Assembly: GCA_946629475.1 (NCBI GenBank)
Contig: CAMOXX010000026.1
Coordinates: forward strand, 1-19,888
Length of the DNA stretch: 19,888 nucleotides
Origin: an uncultured Blautia sp.
GTDB lineage: Bacteria > Bacillota > Clostridia > Lachnospirales > Lachnospiraceae
Reading direction: 5' to 3'
Made by a program: the position numbers and the translations under genes. Below the pieces are notes generated by a model that saw only the letters and a program-made list of their open reading frames with translations, was not told the DNA's origin and did not search any database. Numbering within the stretch: the stretch's first letter is position 1; each line of letters opens with the position of its first letter. This document shows, in pieces, positions 6,113 to 13,113 of the stretch.

Positions 6113-8549
6113 ATTCGCCCTTTCCGAGTACGATCCCGGCATAAGCGCCGCCGAACCCTATGGAGCTTACAAAGGCTGTCTTCACATCCTTTGCGCGGTT
6201 TTCCTTTGGAAGCCTGTCGCTTAAGGGACCGGCTGTCTCATAATCACCGTCCGGCATGCCCTGCACTTCTCCCTTTTCAAAGGCATAGAGTGCGGAAAGA
6301 ATTCCATAGCCGCCGATTGCTCCCGGAGTGGTTCCTACCAGGGCCTGCGGATTTGCAAATGCTGTATTCTCATCAAAGAGCCCGCTGATCACGTCCGCTT
6401 CCATTGCATCTACGCCCGGAACTCCCGGTGCGCCGCATACATAAAGATCCGGGGCGCCGGCTGCAGCTTCTTTGATTCCCTCGGTGATACAGTGCTTCAG
6501 TCCGCTGCCGTCCGCTGCCGTCTCGGAGAGCGCGCAGTTATCGGATGCGCAGGAAGCCGCAAGCACAGTGGCCAGGATTCTGGCGCCTCTTGCTTTGGCA
6601 TAAGATTCCTTTTCAAGAACAAACGCCGCGGCGCCTTTCGCAAGCGTCAGACCGTCCGCCCCCTTCGCAAGGGAGGGCTCGCCGTTCTTTGTCAGCATCC
6701 CGACCTTGCCATAGCCGGCAAACATCGGGTCATTGGCTTCATCAGCGCCGATAACAATAATGGCGTCGGCCTGGTCGTTTTTCAAAAGCTCGCAGGCATA
6801 CTGGAAGGCTACGATCTCCGCGGTTCCCGAAAGAGAGATGGTGGAGGTCGGGCCTTTCAGCATATAGGCAATGCTGAAATTGCCGGGAGCCTGGTTCAGC
6901 ACCGTGTTGGGGAAGGCCGACGGATCGACTGCCGTGATCCCTTTGGTGATAAACGCCCGGCTTACCCCCTCAATGGAAGCCATCGGGCCGGTTCCGGTTC
7001 CATAGAGAACCCCGATGCGGTCCATGTTCGCCTTGTTTACGGTAAGCTTCGCGCTGTTCATGGCTTCCTTGCCGGCAGCCATCGTGTATTTTGTGATATC
7101 ATCGGTCCTGCGGATGAACTTCAGCGGTACATATTTTTTCCACTCAGGCTCCTGGCAGTCGATGGTTTTTGTTTCGATCACACCCTCAACGTCAACATCC
7201 TTCAGGTTGCGGGTGCGGTTCTTAAACGTTTCGAAAAGCTCGTCAACACTCATGCCTCCGGAGCCTGCACAGCCCATACCGGTAATGACGATCCGCTCCT
7301 GCGCCGTCTCCTTCTCCTTGCGGGGCACACTCTCCTTGCCGACGACTACGCAGCAGTTGCTGCCGCCAAAGGCAAAGGAATTTGACATTACGACATCGGT
7401 CGTCTTCCCGACCGCGCGGTTGGGGATATAATCGATCCCTTTATTATAAATCGGCTTTGCGTTCTCATCAAAACGTACTGTTGGCGGAAGCTCGTCGCGG
7501 TTCAGCGCCATCAGCGAAATGGCGCACTCCACGCTGCCCGCGGCGCCAAGGCAGTGGCCGGTGGCGCCTTTTGTGCTGCTCATGGGCACTTCCTTCACAC
7601 GGTCCCCCAAAAAGGCGGAGACAGCCGTGGACTCCGCAGAGTCATTCGCATGGGTACCGGTTCCGTGTCCGTTGATATAGGACACCTGGCTGAGATCCAG
7701 GCCGCTCATATCAAGGGCCGCGTTCATGGCTCTCAGTGCTCCGCGGCCTGCCGGTTCGGGGGCTGTCTGGTGATACGCGTCCGCTGTGATTCCATAGCCC
7801 ATAAACTCGCCGTAGATCGTGGCTCCGCGCTTTTTCGCGTGCTCATATTCTTCAAGGACAAAGAAGGCCGCGCCCTCCGCAAGATTGATGCCGGTGCTCG
7901 CGCTGTAGGGTCTGCAGAAGTCCTTGTCAATCGCCTTCAGAGCGGTAAATCCCGCAAAGGAAAAGCGGGAATACGGATCAACGCCGCCCGCGATAAAAGC
8001 ATCATGGCTGCCATTGATAATATAGTCATATGCCACGCCCAGCGAGGTGCCGCTGGCGGAGCAGGCTGTCGATATGATATTTTTTAACCCCCGGAACCCG
8101 TGCTCCTTAGCCACAATATCGCAAATTGCGTGCAGCGGGTACTGATAGAGATATTTTTCGTCGGCAGATGCCAGTCCGCCGCCGATCCACTGTTTGTGGA
8201 ACTCATCTCCGCTGTGCATGCCTCCCAGCGATGTCCCGATGGATACTCCAAGGCGGAAAGGATCCTCTTTTTCCGGATCCAGTCCGGATTCCCGCATACA
8301 ACCCTCTGCAGCCATAAGTGCCATCTGTGTGCAGCGGTCATACGGAAGTCCTTCCTTTTCAAAGAAAGGATCCACCTCTTCAAGATCCTGAATCACGCCA
8401 TAAGGACCGGTGGTCACACCATCCCCGTATTCAAAATCCTGCATGGATATATTGGAACGGCCGGCGAAGATTCCCTCTTCCACCTGCTGCCGGGTTTTTC
8501 CCATATCATTGAGCACGCTGTAGCCTGTGATCACAACTCTTTTTTTCAT
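6102..8549 (-). CDS. Fused ketosynthase-chain length factor (KS alpha-KS beta), 815 residues
   Basis: Two FabF-like condensing domains in one polypeptide, about twice the usual 410-residue length. The first (about 1-405) has a full catalytic set: Cys163 in TACSAS, His295 in HGTGT, Lys327 and His332 in GHCLGAAG, and the C-terminal SNSFAFGGSN. The second (about 418-815) starts with RIVITGMGCAGSGG and keeps the fold and the C-terminal IGFGGAYAG. Its Cys position is Gly575 (SLSGTAE), the first His position is Ala707 (CGAPGVPG) and the second is Gly743 (TTPGAIGG). An active KS paired with a dead KS is the KS/CLF arrangement of type II polyketide synthases, where the partner helps set chain length; the subunits are usually separate proteins. 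Short linker about 405-418. Start ATG 8549 with an AAGGGA site. Its first substrate and chain length are unknown. Confidence 0.93.
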   Translation of the reverse strand: MKKRVVITGYSVLNDMGKTRQQVEEGIFAGRSNISMQDFEYGDGVTTGPYGVIQDLEEVDPFFEKEGLPYDRCTQMALMAAEGCMRESGLDPEKEDPFRLGVSIGTSLGGMHSGDEFHKQWIGGGLASADEKYLYQYPLHAICDIVAKEHGFRGLKNIISTACSASGTSLGVAYDYIINGSHDAFIAGGVDPYSRFSFAGFTALKAIDKDFCRPYSASTGINLAEGAAFFVLEEYEHAKKRGATIYGEFMGYGITADAYHQTAPEPAGRGALRAMNAALDMSGLDLSQVSYINGHGTGTHANDSAESTAVSAFLGDRVKEVPMSSTKGATGHCLGAAGSVECAISLMALNRDELPPTVRFDENAKPIYNKGIDYIPNRAVGKTTDVVMSNSFAFGGSNCCVVVGKESVPRKEKETAQERIVITGMGCAGSGGMSVDELFETFKNRTRNLKDVDVEGVIETKTIDCQEPEWKKYVPLKFIRRTDDITKYTMAAGKEAMNSAKLTVNKANMDRIGVLYGTGTGPMASIEGVSRAFITKGITAVDPSAFPNTVLNQAPGNFSIAYMLKGPTSTISLSGTAEIVAFQYACELLKNDQADAIIVIGADEANDPMFAGYGKVGMLTKNGEPSLAKGADGLTLAKGAAAFVLEKESYAKARGARILATVLAASCASDNCALSETAADGSGLKHCITEGIKEAAAGAPDLYVCGAPGVPGVDAMEADVISGLFDENTAFANPQALVGTTPGAIGGYGILSALYAFEKGEVQGMPDGDYETAGPLSDRLPKENRAKDVKTAFVSSIGFGGAYAGIVLGKGEYEQ
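6118..6123 (-). promoter_or_regulatory. Ribosome binding site deciding the thioesterase start at 6112
   Basis: AAAGGG within the last codons of the KS-CLF gene, 5 nt before the ATG at 6112. It favours that start over the one at 6142. Confidence 0.6.
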
Positions 8550-8564
8550 GATTTGTCTTCCCTT

Positions 8565-9626
8565 TCACGCTTCCATCTGCTGATCCCAGCTGAGCGGGCG
8601 GACAAACGGCTGCGCAACCGTCTCAATCCTGCTTTCGCCGGACGCATCCTTCAGAGTCAGCTCGATTCCTGCAACTGCCAGGTCTGCCCTAACCTTCGCT
8701 TTGCCGATCACGGTATCCAGCTTCGGATCATAGCAGGATTCAAGAACACAGCCTACTTCCTCGCCTTCCAGCAGAACAGGGGCGCCAAGCTCGGCACTCT
8801 TTGCGCTGAGGCCCTTGAAAGCAACCGCGCCATAAGCCTTTTCGCCCTCAAAGAGCTCCATGAGCCTGTCATGGCCGATATATTCTTCTTTTTCGTACTG
8901 TGCAAACCAGGTAAGGCACAGTTCAATAACGTTGGAGTTTTCTGTGTCCAGCATTTTGAAATTCGGCTGGTTGGTCTCCATCATGCAGATCTCCATCGCT
9001 TCCTCACTCGCAAATCCGGCCTCAATGCCGTTGGAGGATCCATAGGAACCGCATTCCTCAACAACCTTCAGCAGGGCTTCGTCATCTGCCACTACTGCAT
9101 AGGCATATTCGTTCGATCTGCCGATACGCATAACGGTCAGCGCAAATCCGTTCCAGTCATCAACCTGTGTAATCCCGCGGACCGGGAGCAGATCAACATC
9201 CACACCGAGTACGTCCCTGACCGGTTTGTAGGAGGAAAGTCCTTCGATAAACAGAAGGGATTTTTCTTCTTTCAGGTCTGAAACATCTACGCCGTCCTCT
9301 TTGCATTTTTCGCAGATCCACTCCGCTGCCTTCTCGCATCCCGGAGGCGTAAGGACGATAAAGTCCTCATCCAGTCGGCAGATATAGGGTATGCCGAGCG
9401 CTCTGGCATCCTCATCCAGTACAAGTGTTTCACTCACTGTTTCAATATTGAGGTATGCAATGTCGCGGGCTGCCAGTTTGTCAAGCGTATCGGCTGCGTC
9501 GCTGCCCGAAATTTTAAGCATTTCAAACACGCTTCCGTCGACAAACGCAAAGCCCTCGCGGATCCGTTTGTAGCTTTCTTCTATTCCAAGTCCGTCTGTA
9601 TATTTCTTAAAAATGCTTTCTTTCAT
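8565..9626 (-). CDS. GcvT-fold aminomethyltransferase-like protein lacking the catalytic Asp
   Basis: A 353-residue protein whose length and order match the glycine-cleavage T-protein family: an N-terminal domain (AFVDGSVFEMLKISGSDAA), a middle domain (RIGRSNEYAYAVVADD, then an E-A-GFASEEAMEICMMETNQP stretch) and a C-terminal barrel (EEYIGHDRL, GCVLESCYDPKLDTVIGKAKV). In T-protein the conserved Asp pair of the VIDDL segment binds folate; here the aligned positions are Gly78-Ile79 in ALGIPYICRL. Ordinary aminomethyl transfer is therefore doubtful. No other glycine-cleavage genes are nearby. It could be a repurposed folate-dependent C1 enzyme (relatives include demethylases such as DmdA) or a structural relative that has lost catalysis. 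The gene sits between the exporter and the KS-CLF gene, with gaps of 17 and 15 nt, so it belongs to the pathway by position. The ATG at 9626 has an AGGGG site. Confidence 0.75.
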   Translation of the reverse strand: MKESIFKKYTDGLGIEESYKRIREGFAFVDGSVFEMLKISGSDAADTLDKLAARDIAYLNIETVSETLVLDEDARALGIPYICRLDEDFIVLTPPGCEKAAEWICEKCKEDGVDVSDLKEEKSLLFIEGLSSYKPVRDVLGVDVDLLPVRGITQVDDWNGFALTVMRIGRSNEYAYAVVADDEALLKVVEECGSYGSSNGIEAGFASEEAMEICMMETNQPNFKMLDTENSNVIELCLTWFAQYEKEEYIGHDRLMELFEGEKAYGAVAFKGLSAKSAELGAPVLLEGEEVGCVLESCYDPKLDTVIGKAKVRADLAVAGIELTLKDASGESRIETVAQPFVRPLSWDQQMEA

Positions 9627-9643
9627 AATAATATCCCCTTTTA

Positions 9644-10525
9644 TTAATACTGCTCGCGCTTTGCATTGTAGCGCATCATGAAGAGTATGAAGCAGATTAC
9701 CGCAAACACTACCATATAGATCATACTGGCGGCATAGCTGATCTGCGTTTTATCAAAAAGATAGAAATCAACGCCAAAATATTTCCGGAAGCCTGAAAGC
9801 GCGTCAGGACCGGCGCCCGCAAAAACCTTTTCCAGCGGTTTTTCCATCAGAATGTTTCTCATGATGGGAGCTGCATGGCCGTAAGGCACGATCTTCACAA
9901 CGTCACGCAGAAAAGCCGGAAGAGATCCCATCGGCAGATAAATCGCATTGAAGAAACCGATATTGGTGCCCAGGAAAGTGCTGTAGTTTGAAAAGCCTCC
10001 CAGGGTCTTAATGTAGGTCAGCAGGAAACCGTGTACGCAGCATCCTGTCACGCTGGTCAGCAGGGCGATTCCGGCCGTTTTGACCAGCTGCACTGCCGAG
10101 AAGCCTTCTCCCGCGATCAGATAAATGTAACCCGTATACAGGGCCATGATCACCAGCGAAATCAGGAACCCGGCGACTGCCGCGCACAGAACCATCGCCA
10201 GCGGGTAATCATACTTTTTAAGCGGAGCGCTTTTGAAGTCCTTGATGATCTTCTTCTCGCTGTCCGAAATCATGATCGCAAAAACTCCGCAGCTGGCGGT
10301 CACAGGCGTCATGGAAACAAGGCCGGCCATGATCCAGCATTCGATCAGCCATCTGCACGATTCACGGTCCATCTGAGGCGCATCCCGCAGGACCTGATTA
10401 ATCATACTGTCTTCAAGAAATACCGCACACACGAAGAAGGCGATCAGAACCGCAATAATCGAGAAAATTACCGACGCCCTGTTCCGGAAGTGAGTTTTCA
10501 GATTTCTTTTTAATAAAACGATCAT
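9644..10525 (-). CDS. ABC-2 type exporter permease
   Basis: A 293-residue integral membrane protein with about six hydrophobic segments: near residues 18-38 (VIFSIIAVLIAFFVCAVF), 65-88, 107-130 (MVLCAAVAGFLISLVIMALY), 148-168, 180-200 and 265-287 (IYMVVFAVICFILFMM). The pattern and the amphipathic region before the first segment fit ABC-2 permeases, which export drugs, lipids or polysaccharides. The ATG at 10525 overlaps the stop of the ATPase gene by 4 nt (ATGA), so the two subunits are probably made in a fixed ratio. One permease plus one ATPase suggests a 2+2 complex. By position the likely cargo is the product or a precursor of this block, including self-protection by efflux; the sequence does not show the substrate. 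Confidence 0.88.
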   Translation of the reverse strand: MIVLLKRNLKTHFRNRASVIFSIIAVLIAFFVCAVFLEDSMINQVLRDAPQMDRESCRWLIECWIMAGLVSMTPVTASCGVFAIMISDSEKKIIKDFKSAPLKKYDYPLAMVLCAAVAGFLISLVIMALYTGYIYLIAGEGFSAVQLVKTAGIALLTSVTGCCVHGFLLTYIKTLGGFSNYSTFLGTNIGFFNAIYLPMGSLPAFLRDVVKIVPYGHAAPIMRNILMEKPLEKVFAGAGPDALSGFRKYFGVDFYLFDKTQISYAASMIYMVVFAVICFILFMMRYNAKREQY

Positions 10526-11433
10526 TCCTTCACTTCCTCCTCTCCTACGATATTGATGAACATTTCATCCATGGTACCCATCCGGACTTCAAAGTTTCCG
10601 ACCCGGTCCTTGATCTGGTCAAGCAGCCCCAGAACATCGTTTTTCCCGTCCACACGGATCCAAAGCTCATCGTTCTTCTCTGTCACCTTGCGGCCCGCTT
10701 TTTCAAGGTCGGCCTTCAGGGCGCCGTCGTAGCCGTAGGCCACAAAATGATCCTCCGTGTATTTTTCCTTCAGGTATGCCGGCGTTCCTTCCTCAACGAT
10801 CTCTCCCTTTTTGATGATGACAACGTTATCGGCATTGGCCGCTTCTTCCATATAGTGCGTTGTGAGGAAGATCGTCATGCCCATCTCGTTCTTCATCTTA
10901 AAGAGCATAGTCCAGATGTCCTCTCTGGTCTTCGGATCCAGGCCCGTCATGGGCTCATCCAGGAACAGAAGCTTCGGGCGGTTAAGCAGGGCCCTGGCAA
11001 TGTCTGCCCTCCTGACCTGTCCGCCGGACATCCTGCCGTACTTTTTGCTCATACAGCTGTCCAGGCCGGTAAAATGAGCTACCTCCTCAACCCTGGATTT
11101 CAGTTCTGATTTTGAAAGGTTATACAAAGAGCCTCTCAGCATAAGATTCTCCCTGACCGTGAGTGATCCGTCCAGCAGGCTCTGCTGGAACACAACACCG
11201 ATGGATTCACGGATCTTATTGTCTTCCCTTCCCAGCTGATAGCCAGCGATGCGGATATCTCCCCTCTGGCAGGCAAGAAGCGTGCAGAGAGTATCAATCG
11301 TAGTAGATTTTCCCGCGCCGTTCGGCCCCAGAAAGGCAAAGAGGCTCCCCTCCTTTACCTTGAAGGAGATTCCCTTTACGGCCTTAAAACTGCCGTAGCT
11401 TTTTTCAAATCCGTTTACAGTAATAATATCCAT
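10522..11433 (-). CDS. ABC exporter ATP-binding protein
   Basis: A 303-residue DrrA/CcmA-type ATPase. Walker A is GPNGAGKST (36-44), the Q-loop lies at FQQS (81-84), the signature is MSGGQ (134-138), Walker B is LLFLDEP (154-160) and the switch His is H192. All catalytic elements are intact. After about residue 215 a C-terminal extension (AYGYDGALKADLEKAG and following) replaces a second nucleotide-binding domain; DrrA-like proteins have such regulatory tails. It is 26 nt downstream of the dehydratase gene, with a GAGGT site, and overlaps the permease gene by 4 nt. Together the two form an exporter embedded between the core synthesis genes. Confidence 0.93.
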   Translation of the reverse strand: MDIITVNGFEKSYGSFKAVKGISFKVKEGSLFAFLGPNGAGKSTTIDTLCTLLACQRGDIRIAGYQLGREDNKIRESIGVVFQQSLLDGSLTVRENLMLRGSLYNLSKSELKSRVEEVAHFTGLDSCMSKKYGRMSGGQVRRADIARALLNRPKLLFLDEPMTGLDPKTREDIWTMLFKMKNEMGMTIFLTTHYMEEAANADNVVIIKKGEIVEEGTPAYLKEKYTEDHFVAYGYDGALKADLEKAGRKVTEKNDELWIRVDGKNDVLGLLDQIKDRVGNFEVRMGTMDEMFINIVGEEEVKE

Positions 11434-11459
11434 ATATTTACCTCACGCATCCTGCAGGC

Positions 11460-11948
11460 TTATCTGCCCTGGCTGACTGTCAGAGTTCCCTCGACTACGT
11501 TTTTGTTTCCCACTCTGGCAAATACGCGGATCTGCATAAGATTCCCCATGGAGGCGCCCTTCTTTGCGTGCAGCTCCAGAGTATCGCCGGGTTTTACCAG
11601 AGACATGAACTTCACGTTGCGTATCTCAGCCAGATACCCGACCGAACCGGCCAGGTCAAGCCCCTCAAAATCCGCTGCGCTGATTTTTCCCCAGTCGGTT
11701 CCGGCAGGAAGCGCCTCCGCGCCATACATGACAGCTGTGAGCTGTGCCAGCGACTCCAGCAGAAGAACGCCGGGAACAATGGGCTCGCCCGGGAAATGTC
11801 CCTGGAAATACGGCTCATTGATCGTGACATTCTTGATGCCGACAGCGCTTACTCCGGGCTCGATCTCGGTAACCTTATCAATCAGAAGAAAAGGATACCG
11901 GTGGGGAAGCATTTTTAAAATGACAGAGCAATCGATATTCGCTTTCAT
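11460..11948 (-). CDS. fabZ: 3-hydroxyacyl-ACP dehydratase, FabZ-like
   Basis: Removes water from 3-hydroxyacyl-ACP to give the trans-2-enoyl-ACP. A hotdog-fold protein of 162 residues from the ATG at 11948, slightly longer than typical FabZ (about 140-150). The signature LPHRYPFLLIDKV is followed by the active-site segment FQGHFPGEPIVPGVLLLESLAQ-type sequence, with His51 and Glu65 spaced as in E. coli FabZ (His54, Glu68). A TTG at 11969 would add seven residues, but AAAGGA lies 8 nt before the ATG, which I prefer. It is 27 nt after the ACP gene. Because no enoyl reductase is recognisable in the window, its product double bonds may be kept. Substrate length cannot be read from the sequence. 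Confidence 0.93.
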   Translation of the reverse strand: MKANIDCSVILKMLPHRYPFLLIDKVTEIEPGVSAVGIKNVTINEPYFQGHFPGEPIVPGVLLLESLAQLTAVMYGAEALPAGTDWGKISAADFEGLDLAGSVGYLAEIRNVKFMSLVKPGDTLELHAKKGASMGNLMQIRVFARVGNKNVVEGTLTVSQGR

Positions 11949-11956
11949 ATTCAGAT

Positions 11957-11962
11957 TCCTTT
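11957..11962 (-). promoter_or_regulatory. Ribosome binding site favouring the ATG start of the dehydratase
   Basis: AAAGGA 8 nt before the ATG at 11948. The alternative TTG at 11969 lies upstream of it and has no comparable site. Confidence 0.6.
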
Positions 11963-11975
11963 CTGCCAAAGCAGG

Positions 11976-12323
11976 TCAGCCGAGGTCCATGCCGCCGGAC
12001 AGGTCTGCCGCTTCGGAAGCTTCCCCGCCGTCTCCCTCGGCATTCGCCTGGATAAAGTCAGCAAGCGCGTTTACGGAGCTGAATGCTCTGTTGTCGTCAT
12101 CGGAAAGTGAAATCTGCCATTTATTAAACACACCGACAGACAACTCCAGAGAATCGATGGAATCCAGTTCAAGCCCTCTTCCGAAAAGAGGCTGGTCGTC
12201 TGTTAAAAATTCCGGGTCCATGTCGAGGCAGAGCTGCTCGACGATCATCGCCTTGATATCACTGCAAAGCTGTTTCCTTTTTGATGCGTATTCCAGAATC
12301 TGTTCTTTTCCCTGTACTGCCAT
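11976..12323 (-). CDS. Acyl carrier protein with acidic C-terminal extension
   Basis: A 115-residue carrier protein; free ACPs are usually 75-90. The phosphopantetheine attachment site is Ser55 in the motif ELDSIDSLEL, matching the consensus DSL. Helix 1 is around residues 13-30, and the conserved acidic helix 2 follows Ser55. After the carrier fold (about residue 95) an acidic, Gly/Ala/Ser-rich tail (EGDGGEASEAADLSGGMD) is added, probably disordered. It must be activated by a phosphopantetheinyl transferase, and one is encoded upstream in the same block. The start ATG at 12323 has AAAGGAG 9 nt upstream. It is 25 nt after the ketoreductase gene. The divergent N-terminus and tail suggest a dedicated pathway ACP, not the housekeeping AcpP. 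Confidence 0.92.
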   Translation of the reverse strand: MAVQGKEQILEYASKRKQLCSDIKAMIVEQLCLDMDPEFLTDDQPLFGRGLELDSIDSLELSVGVFNKWQISLSDDDNRAFSSVNALADFIQANAEGDGGEASEAADLSGGMDLG

Positions 12324-12348
12324 GTTGTTAATCTCCTTTCTTTTTCCT

Positions 12349-13101
12349 TTACATGGTCATACCGCCATCCACGGTAAGTACTTTTCCTGTTACATAAGAC
12401 GCCAGGTCCGAGGCCAGGTATGTCACCGCGTGGGCGACATCCTCGGGCTGTCCGAAACGCCCCATCGGAATATGCTGAAGGTATTTTCCCTCCAGAAGCT
12501 CCTTGTTTGCCCTGGTCATCTTCGTATCAATAAAGCCCGGCGCAACGACATTTACACGAATATTCCTGGAGGCATATTCCTTTGCCACGGTTTTTGAAAA
12601 ACCGATGATGCCTGCCTTGGAAGCGGAATAGTTCGCCTGTCCCTCACTTCCGGTAATGCCGCTGGTGGACGAAATATTGACAATTGCCCCTTTCTTCTGC
12701 CCGGCCATGATGCGGACCGCGGCCTGGGTGCACATGAAGCATCCGCCGAGGTTAACTGTGAGAACCTGGTCAAACGCTTCTTTTTTCATCATAAGAAGAT
12801 AGCCGTCCCGGATAATGCCGGCGTTGTTTACCAGGATATCCAGCCTTTTGAAATTCGCCATGATCTTTTTGAACATGTTGTTTACGTCTTCTTCTACACC
12901 GACATTTGCGCGGATGATCGCGCCGGCTCCGCCGGCTTTCAGGACCGCGTCCAGCGTCTCCTGCGCACCTTCCTTGTGGCCGCTGTAGTTAATGATCACA
13001 TAAGCGCCGTTTTTTGCCAGGTCGATGGCGCAGGCCTGTCCTATGCCGGAAGAACCTCCGGTCACGAGCGCTATCGTTCCTTTTTCGAAAAGACTGCTCA
13101 T
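12349..13101 (-). CDS. fabG: 3-oxoacyl-ACP reductase, FabG-like
   Basis: A short-chain dehydrogenase that reduces the 3-keto group of the growing ACP-bound chain with NAD(P)H. From the ATG at 13101 it has 250 residues, the normal FabG size; the open frame extends 43 codons further but would run back through the fabD stop region. The dinucleotide motif TGGSSGIG is at residues 14-21, NNAG at 92-95, and the catalytic set Ser145, Tyr158 and Lys162 (YSASK) has the exact FabG spacing. The substrate-facing APGFIDT region is intact. The gap to fabD is only 11 nt and the AGGAGG site touches the fabD stop codon, so translation is probably coupled. It could also act on other 3-ketoacyl thioesters. Confidence 0.95.
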   Translation of the reverse strand: MSSLFEKGTIALVTGGSSGIGQACAIDLAKNGAYVIINYSGHKEGAQETLDAVLKAGGAGAIIRANVGVEEDVNNMFKKIMANFKRLDILVNNAGIIRDGYLLMMKKEAFDQVLTVNLGGCFMCTQAAVRIMAGQKKGAIVNISSTSGITGSEGQANYSASKAGIIGFSKTVAKEYASRNIRVNVVAPGFIDTKMTRANKELLEGKYLQHIPMGRFGQPEDVAHAVTYLASDLASYVTGKVLTVDGGMTM

Positions 13102-13107
13102 CTTCTC

Positions 13108-13113
13108 CCTCCT
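13108..13113 (-). promoter_or_regulatory. Ribosome binding site deciding the ketoreductase start
   Basis: AGGAGG 6 nt before the ATG at 13101, running into the fabD stop codon. It supports the 250-residue reading. Confidence 0.8.

Noticed and set aside
8100..9281. Long open frame on the plus strand (393 codons)
   Set aside because: Antisense to the KS-CLF and GcvT-like genes, spans their junction, and has no recognisable motif.
8565..9626. Bona fide glycine cleavage T-protein
   Set aside because: The folate-site Asp pair is missing and no gcvH or gcvP is nearby; retained only as a GcvT-fold protein.
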